A stretch of DNA of 64,000 bases from Pestalotiopsis fici W106-1 (GCF_000516985.1 NW_006917094.1:2480001-2544000), one strand, 5' to 3'. Counted from the first letter of the stretch, positions 37,552-49,761 are shown. A program made the numbers and translations. Notes: generated from the letters alone by a model not told the origin.

Positions 37552-40011
37552 CTTGAACACGGGTACGAATGACAGCCACACTTCCAAGAATCACCAAGTC
37601 TTTGGTTCCTGAATTTAAATTGGCTGGGATCGGTTCTTTTACATATGTCGGTGCCGGGCATGAGGGACGGAGGCGGATCTACAGCCACCTTGTCGATCCA
37701 TTGTGAGCATACTGCCGTTGTTGAGCACATGACCTCTGTAACCTGGCCCTAATACTGACCTAGGCTGTTTTCTAGGTATTATCCGGTGATTTGCAAATCG
37801 CCTTGACAGTTTTGATCATTTGGAAGAGACGCCACTTGGCGACACCCTGTCAATGTACAGGCTATTGCAATCTACTCGGGTCAAGTCGCCTCAAGCGGAA
37901 CGACGGTGAAAGGGTCCTGGTCGGTGCCTATATGGGACGGAAGGCTACAAATGGAGCTAGATTGCAGCCAAGATTGTGTATGTCGAACACGGCCCGTCTG
38001 ATCTGAAATGACAATCGGTTCTCTTGATACTTTGTAACATGATATTCCACCGCTGAAAGGGCTTTTAATGTTCCAGATTGAACATCACTTCTATATACCC
38101 ATTACGACCAGCTTAAGTGAAGCAAACCATGGATTGTTCGATTGTTGGCCAATCAAGGAGTACACGAGTTCTTTGTGTGGCATTTTGTGACCAATTACTT
38201 GCCAAGCTCTTGGCCGAGTTTGGGTTTAGGATATCTTCCATGAAGCTGACATTGAAGTTCGCTCTTCTTGTATAATTGAGTGGGCATTGTGAAGAGAGAC
38301 TTGTAATTGGAACATTTCCGACCGCTAGTACATTGCATATTCCAATGCAAGGACTTCGGCAATGCTGAATGATGAGCCGCCTGAATACACCCCTCCTCCA
38401 ACCAGAGCCAGCGTGTAGGTAAGCCTTGGTAAGCCTTCAAGCGCCAGTGTGACCACACAGACGCCTGCTGACGGGGGAGACTTCCGGTGCTGGGATTCTC
38501 GCCACCGGGGCACCGCTGAGAATAAAGTAGTACCAAGGCGTTTATTAGATTGACTTGGGTCTGGGTAAAATCCGTAGTGGCTGTTGAGCTTAATTGCGGA
38601 TAGATTGCCGACCAGGCCAACGGAACTTGGAATCCTTGGACCCCGCAGGGCATATTATAGCCTGTCGGTCTATATCAGATCTCGCCTCAATCGAGAGGCT
38701 CCCAACCCGACGGCTTTGGTATTGCTCTTGTGCATGTTGTGGCTTGTATGCGCTTGTTCGCGGATAAATCCCAGTCACTAATACATCACTGAATATTCCC
38801 AGGCGTTTTCTTAGAGCATCACAAAGTGTGATCCCAACTGTATCTGTGAGACTCAAGAGCAGCACGGCTTGGCAATGGTTGTAGGCGAGCGTCGAATAGC
38901 CGCGATGATCACCGGGACTAGTTCTATCGCCGTGAATGTTTATCACACAGCTGAAATCTTTCAATAATACTTATTGCCAATATCGATTTTGAATCAGGCA
39001 ATAAAGAAATGTCTTCGAGTAAATCAGAATACAATTTCATTGCTGATCAGCAATATTACAGTATTAATTTACAGAAATGTTTCAGTTGCAGGTACTTTGA
39101 ATGATAGCCATTATTTGTTCACTTTCTGAACGGTTGTGGCGACTTGTACCAGTCGAACTCGACCTTCAAGCCTTTTGATAGTGCGACTGTAGCCTAGCTG
39201 CGACTTGTATATGGACCATCGGAGGACAAAGGTGGTCGGTGGAAATTTACAATGACTTGTTTTCTTTTTTGGGATGAGCAGTTGAATCGTGCTTGACAGC
39301 ACATGAGATCTTCCAGCCCAGTAGCATGTATGATAGTATACTATCCAATTGCTACCATTATGTGTTCCATGAGCTGTCACGAGTCCCGGGCAGACAAACC
39401 GTCATTCCGTGCTTGTCGTGCCGCGAGCTTTCCTTTCTATTCCATTCCAAGTAATCCTTCAAAGCATCGTTTTCCAGATTCGGAATCTCTCCAGCCGGGC
39501 TAGAACTAAATTTGAACCACTCCAGGGGTTTTAGCCGGTAGATGACTTGGCAAGGCAACAATACCATCACACGTGGTAGGCCCAAATCATTCCTAGTGAC
39601 CCTCGGGTAAAGTGTTTTATCAAGCATTATATCAAGCGAGCGGGTTTCTTTCAACTACTATTTGCTGACTCGCAGGGTCGTGCCGCTTATGCTGTCCTCT
39701 GCCGTTCATCAATACTGGACACCAGAACACGGCATGTTGGATCAGAGATAGAATGCGCTGTTTCGTAGACAGGGTCGAGGATCGATCAACAATGTCATCA
39801 CTCCAACCCGGTGTAAAACCCCATCTCTGGATTAAGCCAAGAAGTGAACCATATGAAAGCCATATTTGAGTGCTTCTTCGCTACCTCCTTTGGAATCATC
39901 TATCCTGCAGACTGTGCCACAGATCTTTTGCCTGTAGTTCTTGACACGATCCTTCAGATCCATATCATCATTATTCTGCATTCCTTTTTGCATCAATCTA
40001 ATATCACCGAG
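37552..40011. promoter_or_regulatory. divergent intergenic region between CDH and AA9 LPMO
   Basis: About 2.46 kb separates the two starts, so both promoters lie here. I see one match to the GGCTAAA type of site used by XlnR/XYR1 cellulase regulators (on the minus strand, 39529-39536) and a CCGGGG at about 38504 that fits the loose CreA/CRE1 consensus SYGGRG. Both are short and could be chance. Overlapping minus-strand open frames at 38195-38964 have no ATG-started domain and are not called. Confidence 0.45.
39529..39536 (-). promoter_or_regulatory. possible XlnR/XYR1-type site
   Basis: GGCTAAAA read on the minus strand, matching the core GGCTAAA recognised by cellulase and xylanase activators in ascomycetes. 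It is about 480 bp before the AA9 start and about 2 kb from the CDH start. A single 7-8 base match has weak weight on its own. Confidence 0.25.
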
Positions 40012-41121
40012 ATGAAGACCTTTGCCGGGATCGTCGTTGCTGCCTTGGCTGCACAGAGTGCCTCGGCACACTACATCTTCACGACCTTCTCGCCTGGGAC
40101 AACCAAGGCGACTGCCTACGAGTATGTTCGTCGCAACACGAACAACAACTCGCCCGTCACTGGTATGATCTCCAAGGCCTTTAGAGAAGATTCAATACTT
40201 TACAAACAGTATTACTTATTCAAATGTAGACTTGGCCTCGAATGATCTTCGATGCAATGTAGGAGGAGCCACCGGCGCCAATACGACAACCATTGAGGTG
40301 GCAGCTGGGTCTCCCTTCACCTTTACTCTTGATCAGGTATATATGCATCGTGGCTACAAGAACATGATCAACTTTCGGAAATACTGAACGTCCCTTAGGC
40401 CGTCTACCACCAAGGTCCGATCTCGCTGTACATGTCCAAGGCACCGAGCACAGCTGCCGAGTATGATGGCACCGGTGACTGGTTCAAGACCTTTGACTGG
40501 TGAGTTTCAGAAATCATACGCTGGGGGTTACTAGATGACTAGGAGTGTTCTGACTTTTTATCTTTCTTGCTCAGGGGCCCCAAGTTCTCCAACGGCCAGG
40601 CAAGCTGGACCATGTCAAGTACGGCCCTACTTCCCTCCCTCGAATGCCACTTTTTATAGAAAATGCATCTCCCTAACACATGTTTTCCTAAAATGCAGGC
40701 TCCTACTCTAGCACAGTTCCTACGTGCATCCCAGCGGGAGAATATCTTCTTCGCATCCAGTCCCTCGCCATCCACAACCCGGGCAGCACGCCTCAATTCT
40801 ACATCTCTTGCGCCCAGGTCAAGGTGACGGGCGGCGGGTCGACGACGCCCTCGACGACGGCCAAGATTCCCGGCTTTGTCAAGGCCACCGACCCTGGCTA
40901 CACTGCCAACGTAAGGAGTTCCCCTAAAGAAGATGCATCCGGTTTCATAGTATTTCAGGTCGAAAAGTTCTTTTCTTGACTAACTCATTCCACCCTGTGC
41001 TACAGATCTACAATAACTTCAACTCGTACACGGTTCCCGGACCGGCAGTTGTGAGTGTTACTTTATTTCCTGGTACATGATGTTCTTCGAGCGCTAATCC
41101 AGAGACTAGTTTACCTGCTGA
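40012..41121 (+). CDS. AA9 lytic polysaccharide monooxygenase, secreted
   Basis: Seven exons: 40012-40162, 40230-40336, 40399-40499, 40575-40618, 40699-40910, 41006-41050, 41110-41121; 223 residues. The last exon is only 12 bases and encodes FTC-stop. The signal peptide ([19 protein letters not shown]) ends right before His20, so the mature protein starts with the His that forms the copper brace. The second copper His is His90 (AVYHQGP), and the axial Tyr169 lies in PQFYISC with Gln167 and His160 nearby, as in AA9. The C-terminal [11 protein letters not shown] is typical. There is no cellulose-binding module. The enzyme cleaves cellulose oxidatively using Cu and a peroxide or O2 plus electron donor. 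The divergent neighbour is a cellobiose dehydrogenase, a known electron donor. C1 or C4 specificity is not decided from sequence here. Confidence 0.95.
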
Positions 41122-41363
41122 GTATGATGTTGCTCTTCTGACCTCTGGAACGTATCGGAAACAATACATCGTAACTACTACACTCCTTTGATACAGGAAC
41201 AACCAGGGTGGACCGTTCTTCAGTGATTTGGAGGGCACTGCGTCCCTAGGTAGATCATCCATTCCGATGGAAGAATTAGAGATATATGCCGCGACCATTG
41301 CACCGCATCATGTGAGGTTTACACGTTTGAAACATCAAGATAATGCTTCTACCCTATCTTCTG

Positions 41364-42740
41364 TCATGAGCTGTTACCAAAGAACTTTGTGATTTTCTGC
41401 GTCCCGGCCTGTTTCGTCGCCTTCCTCTGCGGCGACTTTGTACCATTGCTCGTAGCACTAATCTTTGGCCTGCCCGGATTCTTCTGCGGCGACGGCGACT
41501 TGACCGGACCGCTGGATCTCAACGCCTTCCTTGGCGGCGCGCCCTCCAGCCCATCGTCGGCCTCTCGTTTTACACTGCTCAACTTGGACAGACTCTCGCC
41601 TACGTTGTGAGCAATCTTTTCCTTGGAGTCTTCCTTGGCATCTTCTTCCACAAATCCAGTTTCCTTCTTCACCTCGATTTCCGGTTGCTCGGGTTTGAGT
41701 ATCTCCTTCTGCCCAGGGCTTTGCTTGGTGGCGGCGCTGGCACCCTTGGCGAAGAAATTGGCAATGTTGGACTTGTTTTCTTTACTGTCCAGGGGCACGA
41801 TGAATGTTGGCGAGTTGTTGCCGACCTTGCCAACGTCCTTGCTGACGGGGTACACCTCGAGCTCCCCGTCGAACGGCTTGAGCAGTGCCTGCAGCTCCTT
41901 GGTCCACTCGTGGCGCGCCGGGTCAAGCCATGTCCGCAGCGCCTCGGAGCCATTGTTGAGGATGACGGGCATGCGGTCGTGCAGGAAGCGGAGCTGCGCA
42001 TTCGAGTCCGTTGTGATAATGGTATACGTGTAGTGCTTTTGCTGCTTCTCTCTATTGGTATCTTGGTCGCCGTCACCTTCGCCTTCGTACTGCACGCAGT
42101 CCCAGAGGCCGGCAAAGCACATGAGATGCCCATCTTTGCGCTTGACGTAATGAGGGATCTTGTCCTTGCTGCCGTCTTTTTTCAGCCACTCGTAGAAGCC
42201 CTGCGCAATCACGATGCAGCGCTTCCTGGCCTTCATCGTATTCCACATGCCGCCACCTTGTGCCAATGAATCGTCCCGACAGTTGATTGTCTTCATCATG
42301 CTGCCGTAATCCGGGTTGCGCTTTGTCCAGAAAGGGATCAGACCCCATTTCATCGATTGCAGCTTGTAGTGAGTCTCCTCTGAGGCGCCGTGACTCTGCT
42401 CAACCGGCAGAACCTTTGTGTTGTTTCCCTCCGTGGCTTCAGTGTCGTTGGCCTCTGAACCATGGTGGTTGCCTTGTTGGCGGCGGGGGCCGGCGCCATA
42501 GTCGGGTACGTTGGCGCGATAGACAACGCCATGATATCCCGGTGCAAAGTTATAGGACTGGCGCGGCGCTCCGTCACCCTCGTCACCGGGTGCTTCATCT
42601 ACAGGCATATTTTGATCCTGTAGCATTTGCCGGATCTGCGCCGGACGCTGTGCGATTCATCAAATTATTAGCTCTCTTGACCCAATGGGACATAAATGAC
42701 GTTGCGACCATACCAGTGCCAGAGCGTATCGACCACACAT
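41364..42740 (-). CDS. SRAP-domain protein, HMCES/YedK family
   Basis: Two exons, 42740-42714 and 42647-41364; 436 residues. The tiny first exon encodes MCGRYALAL, which supplies the catalytic Cys2 that becomes N-terminal after Met removal. Other active-site residues are visible: Asn42 (NFAPG), Asn131 (TINCRDDS), Glu162 (GFYEW) and His232 (LHDRMPVI). These proteins bind single-stranded DNA abasic sites and form a covalent thiazolidine link that shields them at replication forks. Compared with E. coli YedK there is an Asn/Glu-rich insertion at about residues 48-102 and a C-terminal extension of about 140 residues, basic and disordered (SPSPQK, RKATKQ), ending in QKITKFF, which resembles a PCNA-binding motif. 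Expected in the nucleus. Confidence 0.93.
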
Positions 42741-43600
42741 GCTTTTCACGCTCGATAAAATTGATTCCTTTAATATTGAATCAGAAGCGAGGCGTGATAG
42801 ACGTTTCAATGGTCGCGATGCATTTTGGATACGCTTCAAGGTTTCATGACGAAATAACCAACGCGGAACAACGCCAAAGCACGTGACACCTATTAAAGTA
42901 CTACAATAAGCCTGAGATGCACTCTGCGCCGTATATACTATTAGCACCGTCTCCACCGTGATATTTGACAGAGGGAGAAACCACATACTATGTCAAGTCC
43001 TACCATGAATCAAATTTTCGTGTTCACTTGACTCCATAATTCATATTGTGGCTTGCTCTGGGATTAGCAAAATCTGTCTACCATGTCGGATTGTACAAAA
43101 GCGTCTCAATCTAACATAGTTGACTACGCCTGTGCCTTCGTAGTATTGTGACTATACGATCAGTACGGCGGCTGTAACTATTCTATATACAATGGTCGAT
43201 CACTTTTGGCGCTCTGTCCACTTCATGTCTGCTGAAGAGTTTCATTGGTCCATCTTCAAAGAGATGTGACACGACACTGCAGAAGTCTGCTTGAAGGCCC
43301 GGCAAAAGGTCTGGGTTGATTGGTATACTGTTAGGTAAAAAGTTTGGTCATTTTAAAATCACATTTAGATAGTCAGAGGTTAACACAACACAACTTGTCA
43401 GGCATCAGAACGGTAGTAGATTGGTTTGTCAATGCTTTCATCATTCCCTAATAATTCATTTTGTGAAACCGATCCACGCCAAACCATGCACAAGTGACGC
43501 CTGATGAAATCCCTTCCAGCTGCTAAAAAGTGCTCGCATGGTATATTGGAAGAGACGTAGCACATGACCGTTCCTAACCCATTCAACCAACAAGGCCCGC
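42741..43600. other. intergenic, nothing recognised
   Basis: Promoter of the SRAP gene (-) and 3' flank of the eL18 gene (-). AT-rich with no coding signal. Confidence 0.6.
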
Positions 43601-44612
43601 TTAGACCTTGAAACCACGGGATCGTCTGCGACCACGGGCACGCTCGAACTTGCGGCCCTTGGACTGGACGTAGGGCTTCTTGTTCTTGTGGGGGCCCATG
43701 CCGAAGTGCTTGACGGCCTCACGGGAGTTCTTGGGGCCACGGAGCAGCAGGGTGTTGCTACCAGTGGGAGCACGCAGAGCGAGCTGGTCGAGGGTGAGGG
43801 TCTCACCACCGGCGGCCAGGATGCGGGCACGGGCAGTGGCGGTGAAGCGCAGAGCAGCGATGCTCAGCTTGGGGACCTGGAGCAGGCGGTTGTCATCGGT
43901 GATGGTACCGACAACGACGACGGTCTTGCCCTCCTGACCCTTGCTCTGACCAACGATGCGGGAGACAGAGACGGGGGGTCGGTTGATGCGGGACATAAAA
44001 AGGCGGCGCAGGACGACCTTGTTGAAGCTGGAGTCGGTACGACCTAAGATGAGAGACACAAGAGATTAGCGCTGGTCGGTCAAGATTGATAGCTGGAGAG
44101 AATCCAGCTCGGGGCCGCATGAGCAAAAGCGGGTGCAACTTACGGGCCAGGAAGCGGTAAAGCTTGACGAGGAGCTTCAAGTAGACGTTGTCGCTCTTGG
44201 GTGCCTTGCGGTGGGTGCCGCGCACGTGGTGTCTGTCCAGATCGATACCTTTAAAGCTAACTGTTAGCTTCTTATTCAAGTATGCTCATGATGGGACATC
44301 GTCATCCAGCGATGGAGAGGCTCAAGAGGTCCGTCGGGAAAAGCGCGACAGCAGAGGCCAGATCGGTTATCAGACCGCTCTCGCTTGCAAATGCATTGTT
44401 TTCGTCCTCGACGTTACTCGTAGATGAGACCTCATCCATCGAAGGAGAGATTTGTCCAGATCGCAGACAATGTGAGTTTCGCAAAAGAGCCCGCGAGAAC
44501 TTTTGAGACTGTGCAATCAATCGATGCGACCGTTTCTCATTCTCGCTGCGGCAATTGCCTCTCAAACATTGCCCACTTGCACACGAAAAATCCAAGTAAT
44601 AGACGTACCCAT
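43601..44612 (-). CDS. RPL18: 60S ribosomal protein eL18
   Basis: Three exons: 44612-44609 (only ATGG), 44248-44144 and 44043-43601; 183 residues, the normal length for fungal eL18. Once spliced it reads [20 protein letters not shown], then [37 protein letters not shown] and a basic tail ending [18 protein letters not shown], as in all eukaryotic eL18 proteins. Intron 1 is 360 bp and intron 2 is 100 bp; a long first intron right after the start codon is common in fungal ribosomal-protein genes and often aids expression. Strong third-position C/G bias in the last exon fits high expression. It is a structural part of the large cytosolic ribosomal subunit. Confidence 0.96.
44254..44270 (-). repeat. 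palindrome over branch site of eL18 intron 1
   Basis: AAGCTAAC, one base, GTTAGCTT: 8-bp arms around a single central base. On the minus strand it covers the likely branch site CTAAC just upstream of the acceptor (AAAG at 44249). The RNA could form AAGCTA/TAGCTT with the branch A in the loop. Confidence 0.7.
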
Positions 44613-45494
44613 CTTGACGGTGACTCTGTCGAAGTTGCTGAGTCGATGGGTTGAATTGTTGGCTGCCGGGTTAGTATAAGTCGAGAAGGAAAAAAGTTCT
44701 CGTGAAGGCCCGCCAGCAAAGTGGGAAAGTTCGATTGGCAGAGGTGGGACGAGTCTGTGGGTGGGCGGTGAAAATTGGCAGTTAGGGTAAAACTTCGCCA
44801 GATTGAAAGTCTTTGACTTGCCTAGACTCGATCGGGGTCAGGACCACATGAAATACAGCCCCACCTAAACATGGAGAGCTAGCAGGGGCCCGGCTTAGCT
44901 AAACATCAATCAAAGTCCTTGGTCGTCGTGGTAGCAGTTTTTCTCAGCTGGCCAAAAAGATCTCGCAGCTGCCAATGCTTCACTCCATTTCCCGTATAGA
45001 GAAGATTCAATAGACCCATGAGTCCATCGACTTTCGCAATGTCAAGTGTTAGTCGAACAATAGAATTCTCATGTCTCCGAGGTATTGAATACAGTTCTTT
45101 AGTATTTCCCTTCATCACACATGCAAAAAGAAAGATTACAAAAAATAAAGTGCATATATACAAAGTAAAGTCTACAGCTATCGAGACTCCAGTCTTGTAT
45201 ATTCCCAGTGACAACCGCTTGTAGTCGGGTTGTCTTCCAAATACAGCGCCATTGACCAAGTACTTTATAGAAAACTCCTGTGTTTTCTAACAAATCTGTT
45301 TGTCTAGCGTCCTGAAAGCCTACCAACCAGTTTTGCTGGGAAGATCTGGCCTCTGTTTATTGAGCTCCCGGAAATGCCTTGCCGTCTTTCTCGATGCAAT
45401 GCAGCCATTTCGCTGCTCTATGATATTTTGGTACAGTTCCAATTGGGAATCTTGTTTTCCATATCCAACCAAGGGGCTGGAAATTCCTTTACGC
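44613..45494. other. intergenic, nothing recognised
   Basis: Promoter of eL18 (-), with A/T- and pyrimidine-rich sequence, and 3' flank of the mitochondrial carrier (-). No coding signal. Confidence 0.6.
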
Positions 45495-46806
45495 CTATAA
45501 TCTGACAGGCTCTGGATCATTGAGAGCAATCAAAAAGTCTCTCGTCATCTCGAAACTGAGCCAGTTGGCTGCCATGCTGGGGGCAACCTTGAGTAGATTG
45601 GGAACGAGACCCTTATACAAGCCTCGGATACCTTCTTGACCAACAATAACTCTCACGGCGTCGAATATTGATTTGTACTGGTAGCCCATACCAGACATGG
45701 TGTTGATCTGGAACCTTCTCCGCAGCACATCGCTGAAAACAGCATCAGCACTCTCGTTCTTCATCAGGGAATGAGAATTGACATGACTTACAAGGGATAT
45801 GTGCAGGTCTGTGCCACAGCTCCAGACAGGCCACCGGCCAACAGCTTCCGCCATGCGCTTGGGTCACGGTCCCCCTCGGGCGTCAACAGCTTTCGCACGT
45901 ACTCGTAGACCATGAAGTTCAGGCCGACCTGAGACAAGTCAGTAACAAAAGCAAAAACCCAAAGCAAAATGTTGGTGCTGTGTTCGGATTTCGAAAAACG
46001 TACATAGGGTGCGACGCCCGCTACCGTAGGAATGATGCCCCGGTAAAGAGCATTGATGCCGCCTTCTTCCCTATACATGGTGGCCAACGTCGGCCACATG
46101 CCGGGCAGCTCTCCTTTGGGCCTGTCGCCCAAAGCAGCGAATGATGCTGATTGAATCGATAGTCGCGTGCGGACTATGTCCAAAGGATAGGTGAAAAAGA
46201 CCGAGGTGATACCTGCTATGCCACCACACACAAGTCTTTCCACCGGGCTGAGAGAAGATCCCGGCGAAGTCTCAAAGAAATGCTGTTCGTTGCTCATGGT
46301 CAGCATCTACGAATCTCATTTTTGGGGGGTGTGCCCGTTGCAAAGCGCAATCTCACCTTCTTGTAGAGATTGTAACTACCAAATTGCACCGCTGAATATG
46401 GGACTATGCGAATGCAGTTTGTGCCGTTTCCACGCATGAAACCTCTCCAACCTTCTTCGCGCCACATCTTTGCGAGCGCTTTGCCTACGGGCAACTTGTA
46501 TTCATTGTGACCGGCGCTTTGCACTTGATATAGAATCTTCAATCGTTCGAGGGGCGAGACGACAGTTCTCGATACGGCACCAGCTACGCCGCCGCCGCAA
46601 AAGGCAGCAATGACGGGCTGTGAAAAGAAGTCTCGGAAAGGAGTTGCTTTGTCGGCATTTGGGGCTGCCTTGATTGCATCCTCAGAAGTCTGCAAAGAGA
46701 ACATGGCTGGTCAGTCATTGTTCCTGAATTTCATCTTGGCGACGATGTTTCTGTAGGAGAGCGATGTAACCTCCCGATGGGGCTTCTTCCAACGTACAGT
46801 TGTCAT
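45495..46806 (-). CDS. mitochondrial carrier family protein
   Basis: Five exons: 46806-46798, 46689-46357, 46282-46004, 45928-45792, 45732-45495; 331 residues. It has the three-repeat carrier layout with a PX[DE]XX[KR] signature in each repeat: SPLERLK, YPLDIVR and YPFDVLR, each followed downstream by an EG box ([37 protein letters not shown]). Six membrane helices of the inner mitochondrial membrane are expected. The sequence around [15 protein letters not shown] recalls the carrier subgroup with yeast Ypr011c (adenosine phosphosulfate carrier) and Leu5/CoA carriers; the substrate is inference. The first exon codes only Met-Thr-Thr; a second in-frame ATG at 46704, inside the proposed intron 1, could give an alternative start. 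Confidence 0.9.
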
Positions 46807-49761
46807 CTTGACAGATGGGATTGGCGCAGTCAGAGAGTAGAGTTTGCGACGCGTTGACGGCAGCTAGAGGCAGCGTCGCACAAGTGCTGAGGTGTCAGAA
46901 CGTGTATCCTCGGCCGCGCCAAGTGCATACAAACAATGTGTAGGCACACGTGGTTGCTCAAAGTTGGCGGTTGATGTGGGAGGATTTGCAATTGTCGTGT
47001 CGTCGAATCCTAGCAGTAAGAAGAGTTCGTCGCAGGTTCGGACGTCATAGCTTTAAGCTCTGGTCGAGTTCACCATGTGTCAAGCTGGGGGGTGGGTAAG
47101 GTAGCAGCAGCGCACGCAACGAGCGAGCTCTTTGGCCGTCGGAGGATTCTTAGCTGGCGGGATCGCAATGGGGTCGGCAGCCCATCTACAAAGAATAAAT
47201 CAGAAGAGAATTGAGGTTGGGAACAGTCTGCGTCGAGAACGAATGTGAGCAGAGTGCTAACAGAACATGACTGACAAGAGAATCAGAAAGCGCGCAGGGA
47301 CAGACAGGAAGTTTGAGGAGCAGTCAGATCAGATCAATCAGTCAGACTCAGCTTTTTAGTCCCTGGGCGGCGTCACAGCGGATCTAGAGGTACCCTAGGC
47401 GCCTTTTCTCTGCCTACAGGGTACTAAATAGGTGAGCAGCCGACCAAAAAGCTCATACCAACTTAATTCAGCTCTTTTTTTTTTTTTTCCCGGCTCCCCC
47501 CAGCTTTTGGGTTTTACTTAAGCTGTCAGGAGACAAACGTGGGGTCAATTAACAGCCGCATGACGGGAATCTGATCTGTCGGAAGACGAACATGAGATCT
47601 GTATCTGTCTACACAAAGGTAGTTTTACCGTCCACGCGAACCCTTCTTCACGTTATTTAGGTGCACCATGCAAGCCTGAGACGCTTGTGCTTATGCCCCG
47701 TTCTTGAAATCCTCCTTAACTCTAGGGGGTTTCTTTTCTTTTTTTCTTGTTCACTCCCTTTTCTTTATGATATAATTCGAGAAAACTGCCAATTAAAGAC
47801 AAAAGGGGGACGGATCCATAGCACGGGCAACAACATGAAATTGCGTGAGCAGCACATGTATATTGTCAGTACTGTAGCTGTGATAAAATCCCAACTCGAG
47901 TCCCAACTTCTAATCCTGCTCAACAATCAAGATGTGATCCAGTGTTTCGGGAAACAGCAGTAAACTACGGCAGATCGTGTGTGCAGGATGGTCTGATTGG
48001 TTGATTCATCGCATCGCTTATGCATGCCCGAACGAGAGAGCAAGCCTTTGCGTTTCAATGCATCCGGACAGTTCCCTTGTTTCCCACGTTTTCTGGTTAC
48101 ATGAGTCACGAAATCAATGCCCGTCATATAACAAACTAGATAAGTCTGAGTGTATAAAATCTCTTGATAGAAAAGGCAGCATTTACATCCGCCTTTACAA
48201 GTCTCAACGGTTGTAAGGATGTAGTGTTTGGCCATGCTTACTAGTAGGTAGTTTCCCCCGCCAGTGCCTGGTCATATGCGCTGATCATTCAGTCAGCCAA
48301 GCAAGATCGCCGTATACCTAACAACGGTATTTGGTTGGCTGCTTTGCACCGCTATATGGAGCTTCACCTAAACCCGGCGGCGCCAACGATCATCATAGCC
48401 GAAAATCGCCGTGATAGTGTTGACACCGGAGACCGGCCGGGTTAGACCGGGAAAGACGAGTGTCCAGATGCTGCATCTGTGCTGACTGCACCATCGACTT
48501 CGACTGGCTCGCTCATCCGCTCGTAACCATCAGTGAGTGCATCGACTCTGATGGTAGCCCACCACTTCATGCAGTTCTGTACGTCTTGTTCATTGTTATG
48601 CAGTGGAAAGGCGCTACCGGATGGATGCAAGCTCTATGTTTTACGTACTCCACTCAGCACCGCTCTATCTATACTCCATTAAAGTGGAATCAACACCCAT
48701 GCCAGGCATGTTCGGAGTAACTATTTATTCTTAGCATATGTGAAAACAACACGAGTATGAGCAATGAGTTAGATTTTGACCGAGTCTTTGCTATAGGCAG
48801 AATATTCTCAAAGATTTTTTATGAAACTGCGGATTGGGCGTCGTGCACTGCTCCAGATTTCAATAAAAGGCTCGCTATAATGTATCTTGGAAGCAGCACG
48901 ACAGCAATAGTGGTTCGCACTCTAACGGCTGCTTTGCCGTAGCTTCCTACTTGGGATATCTGGACCTGAATTGAAGCAGGCGTGGTGAAATTCGGTAAGC
49001 ATTTTGAAGTTGGACTAGGCTCCTGAGCAATATCATCAGGAGCACTGTCACTCGAAATGCAAATGCAGCATGAAACATAGTTCAATGAGGGGAATCGATG
49101 TACTGGCGAAGGCCTGGCACCTGATGGGGTCGAGATCTAACATGAAATACCATTGTAAACATGACTGAGTCTAGCTGTGCCAACTCGACTTACTCATCGC
49201 ACCATGATCTTATTAGGTGAATACTTTGGCCGCGTAGGTACTTGTTTTTTTCGAGGCGATATGGAAACAGACATATAATGCGCGTGCTGCAAGTGCTATG
49301 AGCTAATCAATTGATTGCCATGTCATTTTTCTGTAATTGAGTATTCATTTGTCTTTCAGTCAGGTAATTCCAGATTTCAATTGATGGACAAGACTGATTG
49401 ATGACCGTGACGCATATTGTGACGCAGCAATATTATCCGGGACTGGATCGATGTGAACGATGGGACCAACGAAACCTAATGGTTTAACGATTTATTACCT
49501 ATAGAAGAGACTAGAGTCGAGCCCCCAAGGCCGAAGGACAAGCTGGGTTCATTCGGCAACAGCAGCGCCCGACCTATTTGCGCTGAATAACTGAATCTAT
49601 CGTACGTTGTGTCGCGAAAGCAAATCGGAGGTCACCCGGACTAGAAAATGAGCAGACCCGGAAAGAGAAATCAACTACCGGCCGATACAGAACATTACAC
49701 ACGAACTTTTAAGGGCATCTCAGTGAGAATACCGTGCGGTCTATCATCAAGGAAAAAGTGA
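46807..49761. other. intergenic, nothing recognised
   Basis: About 2.95 kb between the carrier promoter and the 3' end of the SR gene. Short open frames on both strands have no features. A run of about 15 T lies near 47473-47488. Nothing structured beyond this is seen. Confidence 0.55.

Noticed and set aside
41607..42269. 220-codon plus-strand frame over the SRAP gene
   Set aside because: Antisense shadow of a clear SRAP coding exon.
44249..44608. Intronic C/D snoRNA in the eL18 gene
   Set aside because: I found CTGA and near-C-box strings but no proper RUGAUGA/CUGA pair with closing stem.
47473..47488. Long T run as a possible transposon tail or Pol III terminator
   Set aside because: No A/B boxes nearby and no target-site duplication seen; simple homopolymer.
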